A stretch of DNA of 64,000 bases from Erpobdella octoculata (Eukaryota; Annelida; Clitellata; Hirudinida; Erpobdellidae), in the NCBI GenBank assembly GCA_963978895.1, contig OZ022243.1, forward strand, positions 3,136,021-3,200,020, given 5' to 3'. Positions 12,896-24,798 of the stretch are shown piece after piece. Every line of letters begins with the position of its first letter. Position 1 is the stretch's first letter. The position numbers and the translations under genes were made by a program. A model generated the notes under the pieces. The model saw only the letters and a program-made list of their open reading frames with translations. It was not told where the DNA came from and made no database searches.

Positions 12896-13300
12896 TAATT
12901 TCTTTTTGAGATACAAACATTAAAATGCATTGTAACTCTGTCAAATGTTAAATGCTCCAAACATGTGCATCGCAACCTTCTTTATTTACATGCAACCGGT
13001 AACTAAGAGCCTTTGCCATATATATATATATATTTTTTATTAAAAAGAAATAATTTTCGAAACTGTTTGCAAATCTGTTTTAATTTAAATCTGTATCTCT
13101 AAAAAACAGAAAAGCTCAAGCTCAAGCAAAAAAAAAAAAGTTTACATTTTCTGTTTTCGATAAAGATAAATATAATCACAACTATTTAAAAAAAATTGTT
13201 ATATTTGTTCACTCAAGACGATTTATTTATAATGTCAATAAAAATTGTTTTTATATATTAATTCATTATTGATTTATTTATTTCAGACAAGAAATTTAAG

Positions 13301-14644
13301 ATGAAGATCTTAAGCAGTTTTCCATTCCTTATACTAATGTTAACAACTACTAGAGCTACATCAGTCAGACTTGGTGACTTTGTCAGAAGCGGTGACCAGG
13401 GAAACCAGTGTTCCACTCAACCACCTGACAGCTCATTGCAGAGTCGATCTCTGCTTGCTTGCATGGTTGAATGCTTCAAAACTCGTCAGATAAAGTGTTT
13501 TACTCTTCAATATAACCGAAAAACAAAACTGTGTCAGCTGTTTGAATCTTTGAACGTTGTTTTCAATGTTATTGCTCAGGATAAGAATTGCATTGTTTTC
13601 GTTAAAAAAGGTAATTGACTTTAACTATATAACTATTTCAAATTCATTGAATTTTTTTGTCATTTGTATTCTAAAACGTATATTGTTTTACAGTTTCCAA
13701 CTTGTGTCCGCCTAAGTTTGTCTACATGGCTTATGCCAGAGTCTGTTACAAACTCATTTATGGAGGCTGGACATGGAGCGATGCCAGAAAGCAATGCAAC
13801 GACATCGAACCCGGAAGAACTTTTCTTGCCATCATAGACAATCCAAACAAAACAGCTGCAACTAATAGATACTTTGACTCAATCATTGGTAGGCTGGTTT
13901 TATATGAATTGTTAATAAATTAATCATAACAAATTTTTATCAGTTTCAGAGGCTTACCTAAGGTTTTTGGCGCCGGGGACAAGAACTAAAAAATACGTCC
14001 CATCGATCGTTTTTCTTAATCCTTTTCGAACATTTGTTTCAAAATTATAGCTGATGACCAGAAGTAGTTGTAGGTACTTTTTCTAAAAATTTTCCGTCAG
14101 CTGCTTACTTATGCACTTTTTGGCACCCCTTCAAAAAAGCGACGGAGAAATTTGCTTTTCCCTGCATCCCAATAGCTACGCCTTTAGTTTCCAGTTTGCT
14201 CGGGCAAACTTGCGCCATAGTCGTTTTTATACTGGTTAAGCAGTAGATTTGAGAGCAGTTTGAAAGCGTCGCTGAACACTGATTCCTAAAAACCTCACAT
14301 AGATTCGCTAACGAAATTAAAATAATAAAACACAATTGGTGTTATTGTTTTCAGGAACATCGCCTGAATCGAATTGCTTCACAGGTGCCGTTTTTTCCAA
14401 CTACATTTTCTTCGGTGGCCAGAGAGTTGATCCGACAACTTCAAGTACTCCATTCATGTGGAAACCCTTTCCTAACGTAGAGTATTTTTTCGGTCAGTAT
14501 ACCAATTGGTACCCAAATGAACCGGATGGTTATGGTAACTACGAAGGCTGTACGTTGTTCTACAAAGGCAGCTACTTGTGGAGCGATGCTCCATGCACAC
14601 TCATAAAATGCGCTTTCTGCGAAGGTTATCCATACATGGATTAA
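13301..14644 (+). CDS. Lectin gene 1: secreted PAN/Apple-CTLD protein, EPD type
   Basis: Coding exons 13301-13610, 13694-13888 and 14355-14644 (both introns phase 1) give 264 residues. Exon 1 encodes a signal peptide (MKILSSFPFLILMLTTTRAT) and a six-cysteine PAN/Apple-like module with the family signature FTLQYN...LCQLFES. Exon 2 encodes the first CTLD half (CPPKFVYMA, CYK, WSDARKQCNDIEPG). Exon 3 encodes the second half (GGQRVDP, MWKPF, YTNW, KCAFCEGYPYMD). The sugar motif is EPD at 224-226, where most paralogues have QPD, and the Ca-site motif is WSD at 244-246. In classical CTLDs, EPN favours mannose and QPD galactose; what EPD does here is unknown. A polypyrimidine-AG just before the ATG suggests a 5'-UTR intron. 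It is the only plus-strand member besides gene 11. Confidence 0.87.
13945..14190. mobile_element. Possible decayed transposon in intron 2 of lectin gene 1
   Basis: The left part reads CAGAGGCTTACCTAAGG...TTGGCGCCGGGG and the right part, on the opposite strand, AAAGGCGTAGCTATTGGG. Such CAG(N)GGCGTAGCTA-like ends are common on invertebrate MITEs. No clear target duplication was found. Confidence 0.3.
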
Positions 14645-16404
14645 ATACTTTGTTGCTAACTTTAGCTGAAATATGCTGCTTCGGATGTTATTGAAAGATA
14701 CATAAAAGTCAGCTATAGCTGGATTGTTTTGGAATTTTGTTGAGAACTTCGTAAATGGCATCTGACAGAATACTACTTATTTTTATGAAATAACAATCAA
14801 GAATAAGCTAAATTTTAAACTTGTTCATGCCATGCATTTTATTAACTTTCACTGTAATATAATGATAGTGTATAAAAAGTGATGTTTAAGCTCTGCTTTT
14901 AAAAATTATTTAGTTATATTATAAAATCAAATAACAAAAGTTAACAAACATGTATGTGAAACCCATAAATGATTGAATTAGCTTTTTCAAGCAAATATTT
15001 CATGTAGACGTAAAGAAGGAATTTAATGCCCGGGGACATGGTAGGTACTAAAGGGCTTTCTTTTTCTACCGCTACGCTTCTAAAACTTCATGTTGTCAAC
15101 AATTACAAACGTTCAAGAGATGTTTCTTTTCAGGTTTTAATTGCATTTTGGCTCAAAAGTTTGTTTGTTGTTAGATCTAGAGTGTAAAATAATTTACAGC
15201 GAGTGTCACGCACTCCACTGATAGACCGTCCGCGGCTGTTGTGATTTAGATTTTTTTTCTATTGAGTACCATAATAAACTTGTATCAAGCAATAATAGAG
15301 CAGAGTTTAATCCAGAAAATTAGGAGACAACAGAATGTTTTTCTGTTCTAAGAGAATGTCTAAGAAGATGTCAAAAAGCCACGTGACCGTATATCTCCAA
15401 TAATATTTGCGCAAATCGAAATCTGGTAAAATGCAGTCACGACACGACATTAGCTGACATCTATCTACGTTCCGATACGTCAAAACAATCAACAATCAGT
15501 TCTGCATAAAATTAATCGAATTTCAACAAATGACTAACTTATTTTTTAATATTATTAATTCTAAATTTTATGATTAACACTCGCGTTACTTATCTACATT
15601 AAAATCACAAAATTCAGAAAAAATAGCCAAAGGTACGAAATTCGTTAAATCTTTTAGCACAATAAACGGCGTCTTAGCAACTTTTTTTTCGAGGTGGGTA
15701 GAAAAAAGTCTAATTTAAGTCTTAGTTTAATTTCTGCTTTTTTATTTGGTCAACATAAATATACTAATGTGTTGAAAAAGTTTAAAAATGTTATTGAATT
15801 ATTTTTTGTTTTTTCTATGTTTTTTTATAGAAAAATTTAGTTTTTATTTTACAACTATTATTAAATTATTATTTCTAATCAGATTTGATTTCTGTTAAAA
15901 ACAAACATGTTAAAAAACAATTTTTGTACTTAAATATTCAAATTTTATTTCACAGATAACAATGAATTCAAAATTTTAAAAAGATGAAAAAAGTTCATGT
16001 TTTATATGATTGAATTAGATACAATAATCAACAAAAATACAATCAAAAGTAATTGCAGTTGTTTTCACCCAGAAAAAGTTATATCAAGTAAATATAATCG
16101 GATTTTGAAAAAATGGCTGATACTAACATAAAACATTGCTCGACAAAGTAGCTGACAATTCATGTATTCTATAACTACTCTAAAAGTGCAGCTAAAAAAA
16201 GACTAGTTTTAATATAAAAAAAAAACTTCATCTGTTTTGAAAACAATGAGCACAAAAACTAAATAAATTTAAGTTTCCAAAATGGAAAAGTTGAGCAATA
16301 TTAAAACAAAAGTGAAAAACCAAAGACCTACAAAACTATGCTAATCGAAACGTTAAAGTGAAACAAATAGAATGTATACAAAATCGCTGAACGTTTCGGA
16401 ATAT
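14645..16404. other. Intergenic region between lectin genes 1 and 2
   Basis: No exon recognised. 14985-15190 is a diverged copy of 22960-23160 (both contain CATG.AGACGTA and TGCCCGGG.AC blocks), so part of the spacer was duplicated with the genes. Confidence 0.5.
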
Positions 16405-17687
16405 TTAGTTCATCAGTTGAGGATAAGCCTCACAGAAAGCGCATTTAGCCACTGCGCACCAGGCGTCATTCCAAAGGAAGGTACCTTTATAAAATGATAA
16501 ACAACCTTCGACTCCCAGGCCTCCATCCGGTTGACCAGAGTACCAGTTGGTATATGGACCAAAGGGGTATGAAACTCCTGGAAAAGGTTTCCACATAAAT
16601 GGTGAACTCATAGAGGCTGGATTAACTCTTTGACCTCCGAAGAAAATTTTGTTTGAAAAGGATGCATCGGCAAAACAAGTTGCTTCGGCTGAATTTGCTG
16701 TAACTTGAAAAATAAAAAAATTACAATTTATTTAACTACCCCATTTAATCGTTGTTAATTTTTTACAAAAATATCAAAATACAGCAACTCCACAATTGAT
16801 TTTGGTTATTTTATTTTGAAAAGTAGCTTGGAGACTAAATACATAAGAGTTCTTTAAGCTACGAGACTTGTATTTATAATTTGTGTGTGCATGCGCTAAT
16901 CTCATGAAACTAAGCTAATACAACGCTCAGGCTTGTGTAATTAATTACACATATAAGCAGCAAGAACACAATTAACATCCATGGAAAATTTGAATATAGT
17001 TAACGTGGAAAATTAAAAAAGTTTGTTTTAATAAAATAAAACTGGAGATCAAGACAATCAACGTACTGATTGAGTTAAAATATTGATTGGTTGCATTCGT
17101 CTTTTCTGGCGTGTCGATGACAGCTAGAAACGTCATCCCTGGCTTGATTAAATTGCAAATTTGCTGGCAGCTATCCCATAACCAGCTGCCTGCAACAAGT
17201 TTGTAACAGACTCCTGCTTTTGGAAAGTAAACAAAATTTTGAGGACATACGTCTGAAAACACAGAATGAAAATTATAATTAAAATTTTATTAAAATAACA
17301 ATTTCACCTAGTTGAAAAATAGTATATAAATATTTCTTTTACTAAAATCCAGCTTTTACTTTTTATACTATATGAAGCGCAACTGGCATCGATAACTTTA
17401 ACAATTGAGAACTGATCCCATGCTTCAAACAAGTGACAGATCTTTGTGTTTTTGTAATATTGAAACATGACGCAGTTGATCTCGGATTTGCCGAAGCATT
17501 TAGTGGCGCATGTCAAACGTGACACACCCATGATGATGACATCTGGATGTTCTGATGAACAGGGCCATGGAGAATCAGTGTTTTTCTGATAGTTTCGCTT
17601 TCTGTAATTGGCATTGTCAGACTGGGTTCTAGAGACAATGTTGAAAAACAGCGCTAACTTTAAAATGTTTCTAAAAATTTGGTTCAT
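16405..17687 (-). CDS. Lectin gene 2: secreted PAN/Apple-CTLD protein
   Basis: Exons 17687-17360, 17252-17067 and 16697-16405, both introns phase 1; 268 residues. Signal peptide from MNQIFRNILKLALFF; PAN module with FQYYKNTKICHLFEAWD. The CTLD has CPQNFVYFPKAGVCYK and WDSCQQICN in exon 2 and GGQRVNP, QPDG and WNDAWC in exon 3, ending KCAFCEAYPQLMN. Exon 1 is nearly identical in protein to lectin gene 5 exon 1 (shared PWPCSSEHPDVIIMGVSR), so these two are close duplicates in their 5' halves. In exon 2 the usual NDI reads NLI. The QPD motif predicts galactose-type binding if calcium is bound; this is family knowledge, not shown here. Confidence 0.87.
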
Positions 17688-18872
17688 GTTTCTTGATGAA
17701 GATTATTTATGCTTGAAACAAATATTTGTTGAGAAACTTTTACGTATTTTTAAATCTATTATTCAGTTGTTATATCTGCAACGTGAATTAATTTGAATAA
17801 TATCAGTTACATGTTTACCTGTTTAATTCATTAATTAAAACATTTAATTACTTACTTTCTGCTTTTTAAAGATATTTGTTCTATTTAACTTTTAAATTGG
17901 TATTCGACAAAAAGCAGATATCAACACAAACTTAAAAAAAGGCCGTGTTCACGATTTAACTACTCATTACAGTTTATAAATATCAAGTTGAACTGATGAG
18001 ACAATAAAATTATTGTTGCTCATCATTGTAGAGCTCATTTAATTCACTTAAAAAAACGACTTAAGTCTTGCTTTACTGATTTTCCTGCACAACATTTTGG
18101 TCCAACGAAGTTGAGTAGGTATTAAATAGAAATTAATATTTAATACAATTTAAAATTCGCGTCTACGAAGCGTTAAATCGTTAATAAAATGTTTTCCTAT
18201 GTCGAACATTCACGTTTTCAATAAGTGCAAACTTCAGAAAAGCCGAAGCGCTGTGTTAAATGTTTTCAAAGTTTAACAATAAAATTTACAAAAATATTTT
18301 TTTTTTAAAGTAATACGCTATCTGAAGTAGAACCGTCATGCTCTTGACAAGTGCATTCTTTCACGAACTTCTTCGCTTTAAGTTTTAAAAATGACTTTAG
18401 ACGTGTAAACATTTTCTTTTCCCACCGTTTGGTCGAAAGGTTCGACTGCAGAGCTTTGTAAGAAAAAAAATTATTTACAGTCAAACCAGCTTTAATTGAC
18501 CTCAATTATCTCGGTCTCCTAAGCTTTTATATCGACGCTTGAGCCTCAATGAAACTGCTAAATTCTTGTTTATATATTTCCGCCACCGTTATCTCAATCC
18601 GAGGTTATCTCTGTGCTTGTGTGTGTCGAAATAACCAACGCTTGGCTTAAAGGTTTGACTGCAGAACTTTAAAAAACAAAAAATATTAAATAAAACCACT
18701 TTAACTTTTTGAACACAAGCTGAAGGGATTCAATAGTTCTTTTTTAGTATCAAAAATTAAAAACAAAATCTTAGCTACTAACTCTGTCCTAGACCATATT
18801 AGTAAAAAACATATTTTATCAATTACTATTTGAGACTTTCAGGCAAAAGTTCTTACTTATGTGACGACAAAA
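17688..18872. other. Intergenic region upstream of lectin gene 2
   Basis: AT-rich spacer. A 66-codon minus frame at 18305-18505 resembles no family member and is not supported. Confidence 0.5.
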
Positions 18873-19445
18873 ATACCCATTTATTGAAATTAATTATTTG
18901 TAAAATATTTGCTCAAATCAAAATTGTGTTTTTACTAAAAAATTCTGAAGTAATAATTTGATCATAATCCAAACAATTTTGCCATCATTATTAACAGCTA
19001 GACAATAATATAGATATATATGTACATTTCTTGGTACTGTAGGAAAAGCAACTTCCTATCAAAAAAGTCTTTTTTATAAAAAAAATTTGTTAATAAAAAT
19101 TTTTTTTTGATATTAAAAACATTTTTTAAAAGTTATCAAAAAGTAAATTTTTTTATTTAAAAAATTAATTTTTTAAAACTCAAAAAATAAAAAATTGCTT
19201 TGATTGAAGTTTATGTACCTGCAAAGTGATGGCTGCCATTTGTGTTTTTAGATTTTTGTTTGGAGATAAATTAAAATATAAGAAATCAATTTGGTTTTTT
19301 TTAATATCAACAAAGACAAAAATACAAAATAAAAAAATAAAATAAATTTGAACAAAACGTTTTTTTGAAAATAAAAAATAAAATTTTATTGACTGAATTT
19401 TACCGGAAATTATTTTTTACTATATTTTTGCAAAGAAGCATGAAG
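18873..19445 (-). repeat. Duplicate of the lectin gene 4 upstream region
   Basis: Runs in parallel with 24791-25425 at high identity, allowing indels (shared TTGGTACTGTAGGAAAAGCA, GGCTGCCATTTGTGTTTTTA, GCAAAGAAGCATGAA). The copy starts inside the coding part of gene 4: it keeps the reverse complement of ATGGGTAT and then diverges. No coding continuation follows, so the gene 4 flank and start codon are present without the gene. Confidence 0.8.
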
Positions 19446-19972
19446 TTTTTACCAAAGTGACGATGAAGAACTGAGTAGGATAAGTTTTGGTGGGCAAACA
19501 AGAACAAATTATTTCAAAACCAATTTTATTATGTTTAACATAATTTAGCAAAACTAAATACACAAATATTTTAGTAAATTGCAATTTCCCGTCAACATCA
19601 AGAGTTAAAACCATCAATTGATTTTTTTAGAAGATAACCTGAATCAGTAAAAATGTTCTGTGAAAATATTATCAATGTTACAAATAAACAAAAACTGAAA
19701 TAATTCACGTTGAAATTAACTACAAAGTTTAACAATTACTCAACTAGTAAACAACAAAATGATTACGCACACAATTTTATAAGCAAAAAGATGAAATTAA
19801 TTTATTTAGTTATTTCATTAAACCGCATGTGATTTTGTCGCTAATTTTGGTTAAATAATTTTACTGAAAAGTTTAAAATATTGAAAAATATAGTTCTAGA
19901 TTGAAATAGAAACTACATAGCAAATACAAGCTCAATATTAAAAACATTGACTAACTGTATGATTTGTTTGTC

Positions 19973-21685
19973 TTAATATACATCAGGTAAAGCTTCACAA
20001 AAAGCACATTTTTTAATTTCACAACGGGCACCATACCATTGGTAATTAAACCCTGTGATAGACATGCAAATATATAAGGTGTTTATTGGTTGTGTCGCCA
20101 GCATCCAGTTAGTGTGAGGACCAATGGTGAAACTGACGTCACTGACAAATGGTTTCCAAACAAACTTTGAATTTCCATTGTTAGGTTCAATCCTCTGTGC
20201 ACCGTTCCAAATATTTAAGGAACTTTCAAAATTGAGAAAACAAAACGGTTGTTGATTTATGGCTGTAAAATGTTATTAAAGTAACTGATGAAAAAGTTAA
20301 AATGAAAGTTTTTCGATAAATCATTCCAAGGAAATTATTTATGCATAATGTTCTTTAAAATTTTTATTTCATTGTTTATTAAACTTTTTAATATACATAT
20401 TTTTTATTCTATACTTTTAAGTTATATTTGCTGATTTATATGTATAGAGCATAGTGTTATAAAAAAATAAAAATAGTAAAAATTTGCTGAATTCTTTTTA
20501 TGAAAGTTTTTGTTTTATAATATTTTATAATAATATCTAAGTCAACTTTAAAAAAAAAGATAGGATTTGAATTGATGAGAGCTGAACAGCAGGCGGTCAT
20601 ATTTACCACTATACCTACTAAACTAGCAAAATCACTGAGGACGTTAGAATTCTTCAAATATCAACAACTGAAATCTTATAAAATAAATTGATGTATAAGT
20701 CAATAAGGTTTTCCTAACAATTTAAATGTCAAATTAAAGAGACAAATTTTTCAATTAAATCTATCAACCTTGCATGACGTCAAAAACGTTTAACGCGAAT
20801 TCTGAAAACTGAACTTTTTTGGTCATAAAAAGACAACCAGATGTTCAAATTTGTTGCACATTTAATAGATTTGAATGTACATCGATATAAATTATTGAGA
20901 AAAATTTCAGCTTCATTGGGTAAGAGAAAGTGTGGTAAAAACCTGTTGGATGGCCATGCGCATTTACGCATCAACGGCGTGAAGTTAAAAAACGATTTAA
21001 AAAAAGTTTTCCTACAAATTAAAATTTTGAAACTAATAGGATAACATTTTTAATAACTTAAAAAAAATAACTCACCTTTAACGGACATCAGATATTTGCA
21101 TGTTTCAGTAGATTTCGCTGCCGTATCTTGCATGGCAAGGTACGATCTTCCAGGTTCAATGTCATTGCAGTGCAGTCTGGCTTCATACCAATCCCAGCTT
21201 CCGTTCTCCAGTTTGTAACACGGTCCAGTTTTAGCTATATAAAGAAACATTGGTGGGCATTTATCTGAAAATAACATTAAAACAGTATAAGTCATTTAAA
21301 CCAATACACTGAGTTTTAATGCTAAAATGATTAAGATACAAAAATGATCTAATTATTTACTTCCTTTATAGTAACCCAAACAATTGTTAGTAGAAGTTTT
21401 TGTATTCTTCAAATCAATCTGGCTTTCAAACAATTGACACAGTTGTGTATCCTCGTTATATTGAAACCTCGAACAGTTGCTGAGAGGATAAGTGAAACAA
21501 ATCACCGCACAGGCCACAGCTGAAAAACTTTCAGTTGAGATTTCCGTGAGAGATGGAGAGCTACACGACCCTGTGTTTGCAGAGCTGCCGAAGAAATGAA
21601 CGATTCTTGGCGTTGCGTCGACGTTCGATTTCATATCGAGCATGAATATAAGACAAGCTGCAAACTTGATAGTGTACCGAACCAT
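19973..21685 (-). CDS. Lectin gene 3: PAN/Apple-CTLD protein with lost sugar motifs
   Basis: Exons 21685-21361, 21264-21076 and 20262-19973, phase 1 at both introns; 267 residues, with all splice sites and frames intact. Exon 1: signal peptide (MVRYTIKFAACLIFMLDM) and PAN module (CSRFQYNEDTQLCQLFES). Exon 2: CPPMFLYIAKTGPCYKLE, WYEARLHCNDIEPGR. Exon 3: WNGAQRIEP, FVWKPFVSDVSF, ending KCAFCEALPDVY. At the QPD position the protein reads TQPIN and at the WND position WYGARC, so the residues that ligate calcium and set sugar specificity are absent although the fold cysteines remain. It is most like genes 6 and 11 in exon 3. It is either a non-sugar-binding CTLD or an early pseudogene; I favour the former because every frame is open. 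Confidence 0.82.
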
Positions 21686-23549
21686 TGAGTTTGTTTGAGT
21701 TATATTTCTTCAGAAAGGTTGTTCTATTTAAAATTTACAATTCGATATATATATTATAAAATGTTCTTGTTTAAATATCATAAACTGATATTATTGATTG
21801 TTAACGTAAACATAGGCAAAATCTAAAACTGAGTTTTTTGAATATTTACTGCATTTTCGAAACACAAATCTAAAGTTTTTCCGATGTCTTATGTGTTTAT
21901 AATATTCGTATGATGGGAGTAATATAAAAATACAACATTTTTTAATTTGAACCTAATGTCTATTTAGACAGGAATGGTATGCCTTTATCGTTTTCATTCC
22001 TACCATGAACAAACATGAAAAGGATTTTTGTTGCAAACCGAGAACCATTTTTACTTTTTAAGTTCTATTTAATTTGCTTGGCCTTGCACATCTTCAACTC
22101 ACGCTTGAAGGCAAGCAAAGCAAGAAATTTAGCAATTGTTAAGAAAATGTCAACACCCAAAGTTGGTATTCATTTATTGACAAGTGACAAACACGTATAG
22201 GACGAGACCTCGGTAATGCAATTGAAACAAACTGGCGCAAGCTCCATCTACAATTTTAAACTCCACCCATTTACTATTATTAGCAAAAAATATAATCAGT
22301 AGTCATGCTGCAAACCTTTCCCTAAACCACCAATCCCCTCCTTTGAGAAAGGAGTTATACAGGAACATACGAATTTTACTTAATTTAACAATATGCAAAT
22401 TAAACATGTCCATCAAAGTGTCTTCTATATTTGTTTTTATAGGACCACCAATTATACGGTTGTACAAGACAAGGCTGTTTAGTTTTTTTATACGCTTTTA
22501 TTAACTTCTACTTGTTCAGGTGTCCGCAGATGTCCTGGATGTCTCAGATGTTCTAGATTCAGGGGATGTTCTATGATGTACGCATTAATAATGACAACAA
22601 TAACTTTCAACGTCATTGTAAATATGGACATCTTTTGCTTACTATTTGCTGGGATAGAATTTTTATGATACGATGTCGCTATGAACTTTTTATCTTGACG
22701 CATTTCCTAAAAGCATGTTTTTAATTTTTAATTTATTTATAATTACTTGTTTAAGAAGTTTATCAAATGATAGCGTTTTGAAAAAAATAGTTTTGATTTC
22801 AAATTTGAGAATTATTTGTCTACATTATATAATACAACTATAAACACATATATAAATCCGAAAAATGTTGAAATAGGAATTAACTTTTTTAGCACGTTCT
22901 TTCTATATAGATTAATACATTTCTTAAATTAGAACAAACTTAAAACAATATGTTTTTCCAGGCAGAAACTTCATGCAGACGTAGAGAAAATATTGAGTGC
23001 CCGGGAACGTGGTAAATACTGAATGGTCTTTTCTTCTGAAACGTATCGCACCCAACAAGTGCACTGCGTTTAGAAGCTGTTTTGTTTTAGGGTTTTTATT
23101 TCTTTTTGGTTCACAGCTTTGCTTGTTTTCAAATTGAAAGTGTAAAGAAAATATATAGAAAAGTTTAGGAAGAAATGCAAAAAGCTCAGTCCAAATTTTA
23201 CGATTTTATTCTATTAGCAGCTCCTAGTCTGGTGTAAAGGACTATTAACTATTTTAAAAAAATAGAAAAAAGTAAAGAACTAAAAACTATTAAAAAAATA
23301 CAGCAAAACATTTAGTAGTATAACAGCAATAAAATTAATTATTTTTCTCTTGTTGGTAAAGATAGAAGCTTGAGAAAAAAATTACTTGCAAAGAAGGCAT
23401 TTGAAAATGTCCAAATATCTACATTTACATTTTTTTTTCATTCTGTTAACTCTAAAGATGGGTAAAGTTCAGTAATTTAAAACAGATGAAACAATTCTAA
23501 ATTTGAAACAAACTAGTCAAATCACAGTGCGAGTCGATTCTTCGATCTG
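21686..23549. other. Intergenic region between lectin genes 3 and 4
   Basis: No exon recognised. It contains the 22960-23160 spacer duplicate of 14985-15190 and, at 23231-23256, a fragment of the repeat seen near 12000. Confidence 0.5.
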
Positions 23550-24798
23550 CTACATCTCAGGATAAGCTTCGCAAAAAGCACACTTAGCAACTGTGCACGA
23601 AGCATCGTTCCATAGATAGGTACCTTTATAAAAAGATAAACAGCCTTCGATTCCAGCATTTCCATCCGGTTGACCAGGGTACCAGTTGGTATATGGACCA
23701 ACAGGATATGAAACTCCTGGAAAAGGTTTCCACACAAATGATGAAGTCATAGACGCTGGATTAACTCTTTGACCTCCGATATATATTGAATTTGAATAAA
23801 CTCCAGCGTTGAAACAGGCTAGCTCAGCTGAAGTTGCTAAAAATGATTAAAATACGCTTTTAAAAACAGGTATATATGATATTTATAAATTATAACAAAA
23901 CCAATAAAACTTATTGTTTTTAATAAGACAAATTCTTTGTGACAAATTCACAAAAAATTGCCAGATTAGAACATGGTTTAATCAAGACTACTAAACGTAT
24001 CTTTGACATATTAAATAAATGGTTATAATTGAAAGCGTGCAATAACATTATACGGGTAATGCAGAAACTTGTTTAATGCAGTAAACCCGTCACTCGTGTT
24101 TAATTATAAGCCATAGCTTAATTTATAAAATCATTTGTTGAAAGAGTCAACGCACTGAGTGAATTGAAATAACGATTGGTTGCTGTCGTTTTGTTGGAGT
24201 TGTCTATGACGGCGAGAAACGTCCTGCCTGGTTCAATATCGTTGCACAGTTTCTGGGCTGCACTCCACAACCAGTTTCCAGGAACAAGTTTGTAGCAGAC
24301 TTTTGAAATAGCCATGTAGATAAACGTTTTGGGACACAACTCTGATAATAATGAAATTTAAATGTTAGTCAAACATATTATCGTTGTCGTATTTTGATGT
24401 TTACTAAATTGTTTGGTTTTATGAAACAAACTTAATAATCTTTTTGGAAAATGTATAAGACCTTTTATGCGATAAGCCAAACAGCTTGAATCTTGATGCT
24501 TCACCGTCGACAAAGAATCCCAGGATTCAAACAGTTGACACAAATTGGTGTCGCGATTGAATTGAAACATCAAGCAGGTAATTTTGGAGCTGCTTAAACA
24601 TTCGGTGACGCATGCCTGGAGAGATCGGTCTTGAATTGATAAGTCGGGCTTCTGATCAAAACACGACCACGGTTTATCCGTACTCCTACTGAACAAGCGT
24701 TCAAGTTTAAGCGTTGCTATTTTTGGTACCGTTGCAGACAGTAGTAGGAAGATGAGATCAAGCAACAGTGTAAAAGTGCAGCAGATCGAGATACCCAT
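23550..24798 (-). CDS. Lectin gene 4: secreted PAN/Apple-CTLD protein
   Basis: Exons 24798-24462, 24341-24156 and 23836-23550; 269 residues, phase 1 introns. The exon 1 donor is uncertain: the family-consistent end at 24462 uses a weak GTCTTA, while 24432 (GTTTGT) also keeps frame and adds ten residues. Exon 1 has a leader rich in Leu/Ile/Phe and a PAN module (CLMFQFNRDTNLCQLFESWD). Exon 2: CPKTFIYMAISKVCYKLVPG, LCNDIEPGRTFLAVIDN. Exon 3: FVWKPFPGVSYPVGPYTNWY, QPDGNAG, WNDASC, ending AYPEM. Exon 3 is nearly identical at the DNA level to lectin gene 5 exon 3, whereas exons 1 and 2 are quite different from gene 5, which points to exon-level conversion or shuffling. Its 5' flank is duplicated at 18873-19445. 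Confidence 0.85.

Larger units (their letters stand above)
10058..13300. other. Intergenic region between the RING/NHL gene and lectin gene 1
   Basis: No coding exon recognised apart from a probable 5'-UTR acceptor (TTATTTATTTCAG) about 15 bases before the lectin gene 1 start. The region holds the inverted CA-bearing repeat pair, a GA microsatellite and two dispersed repeats, listed separately. Confidence 0.6.
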
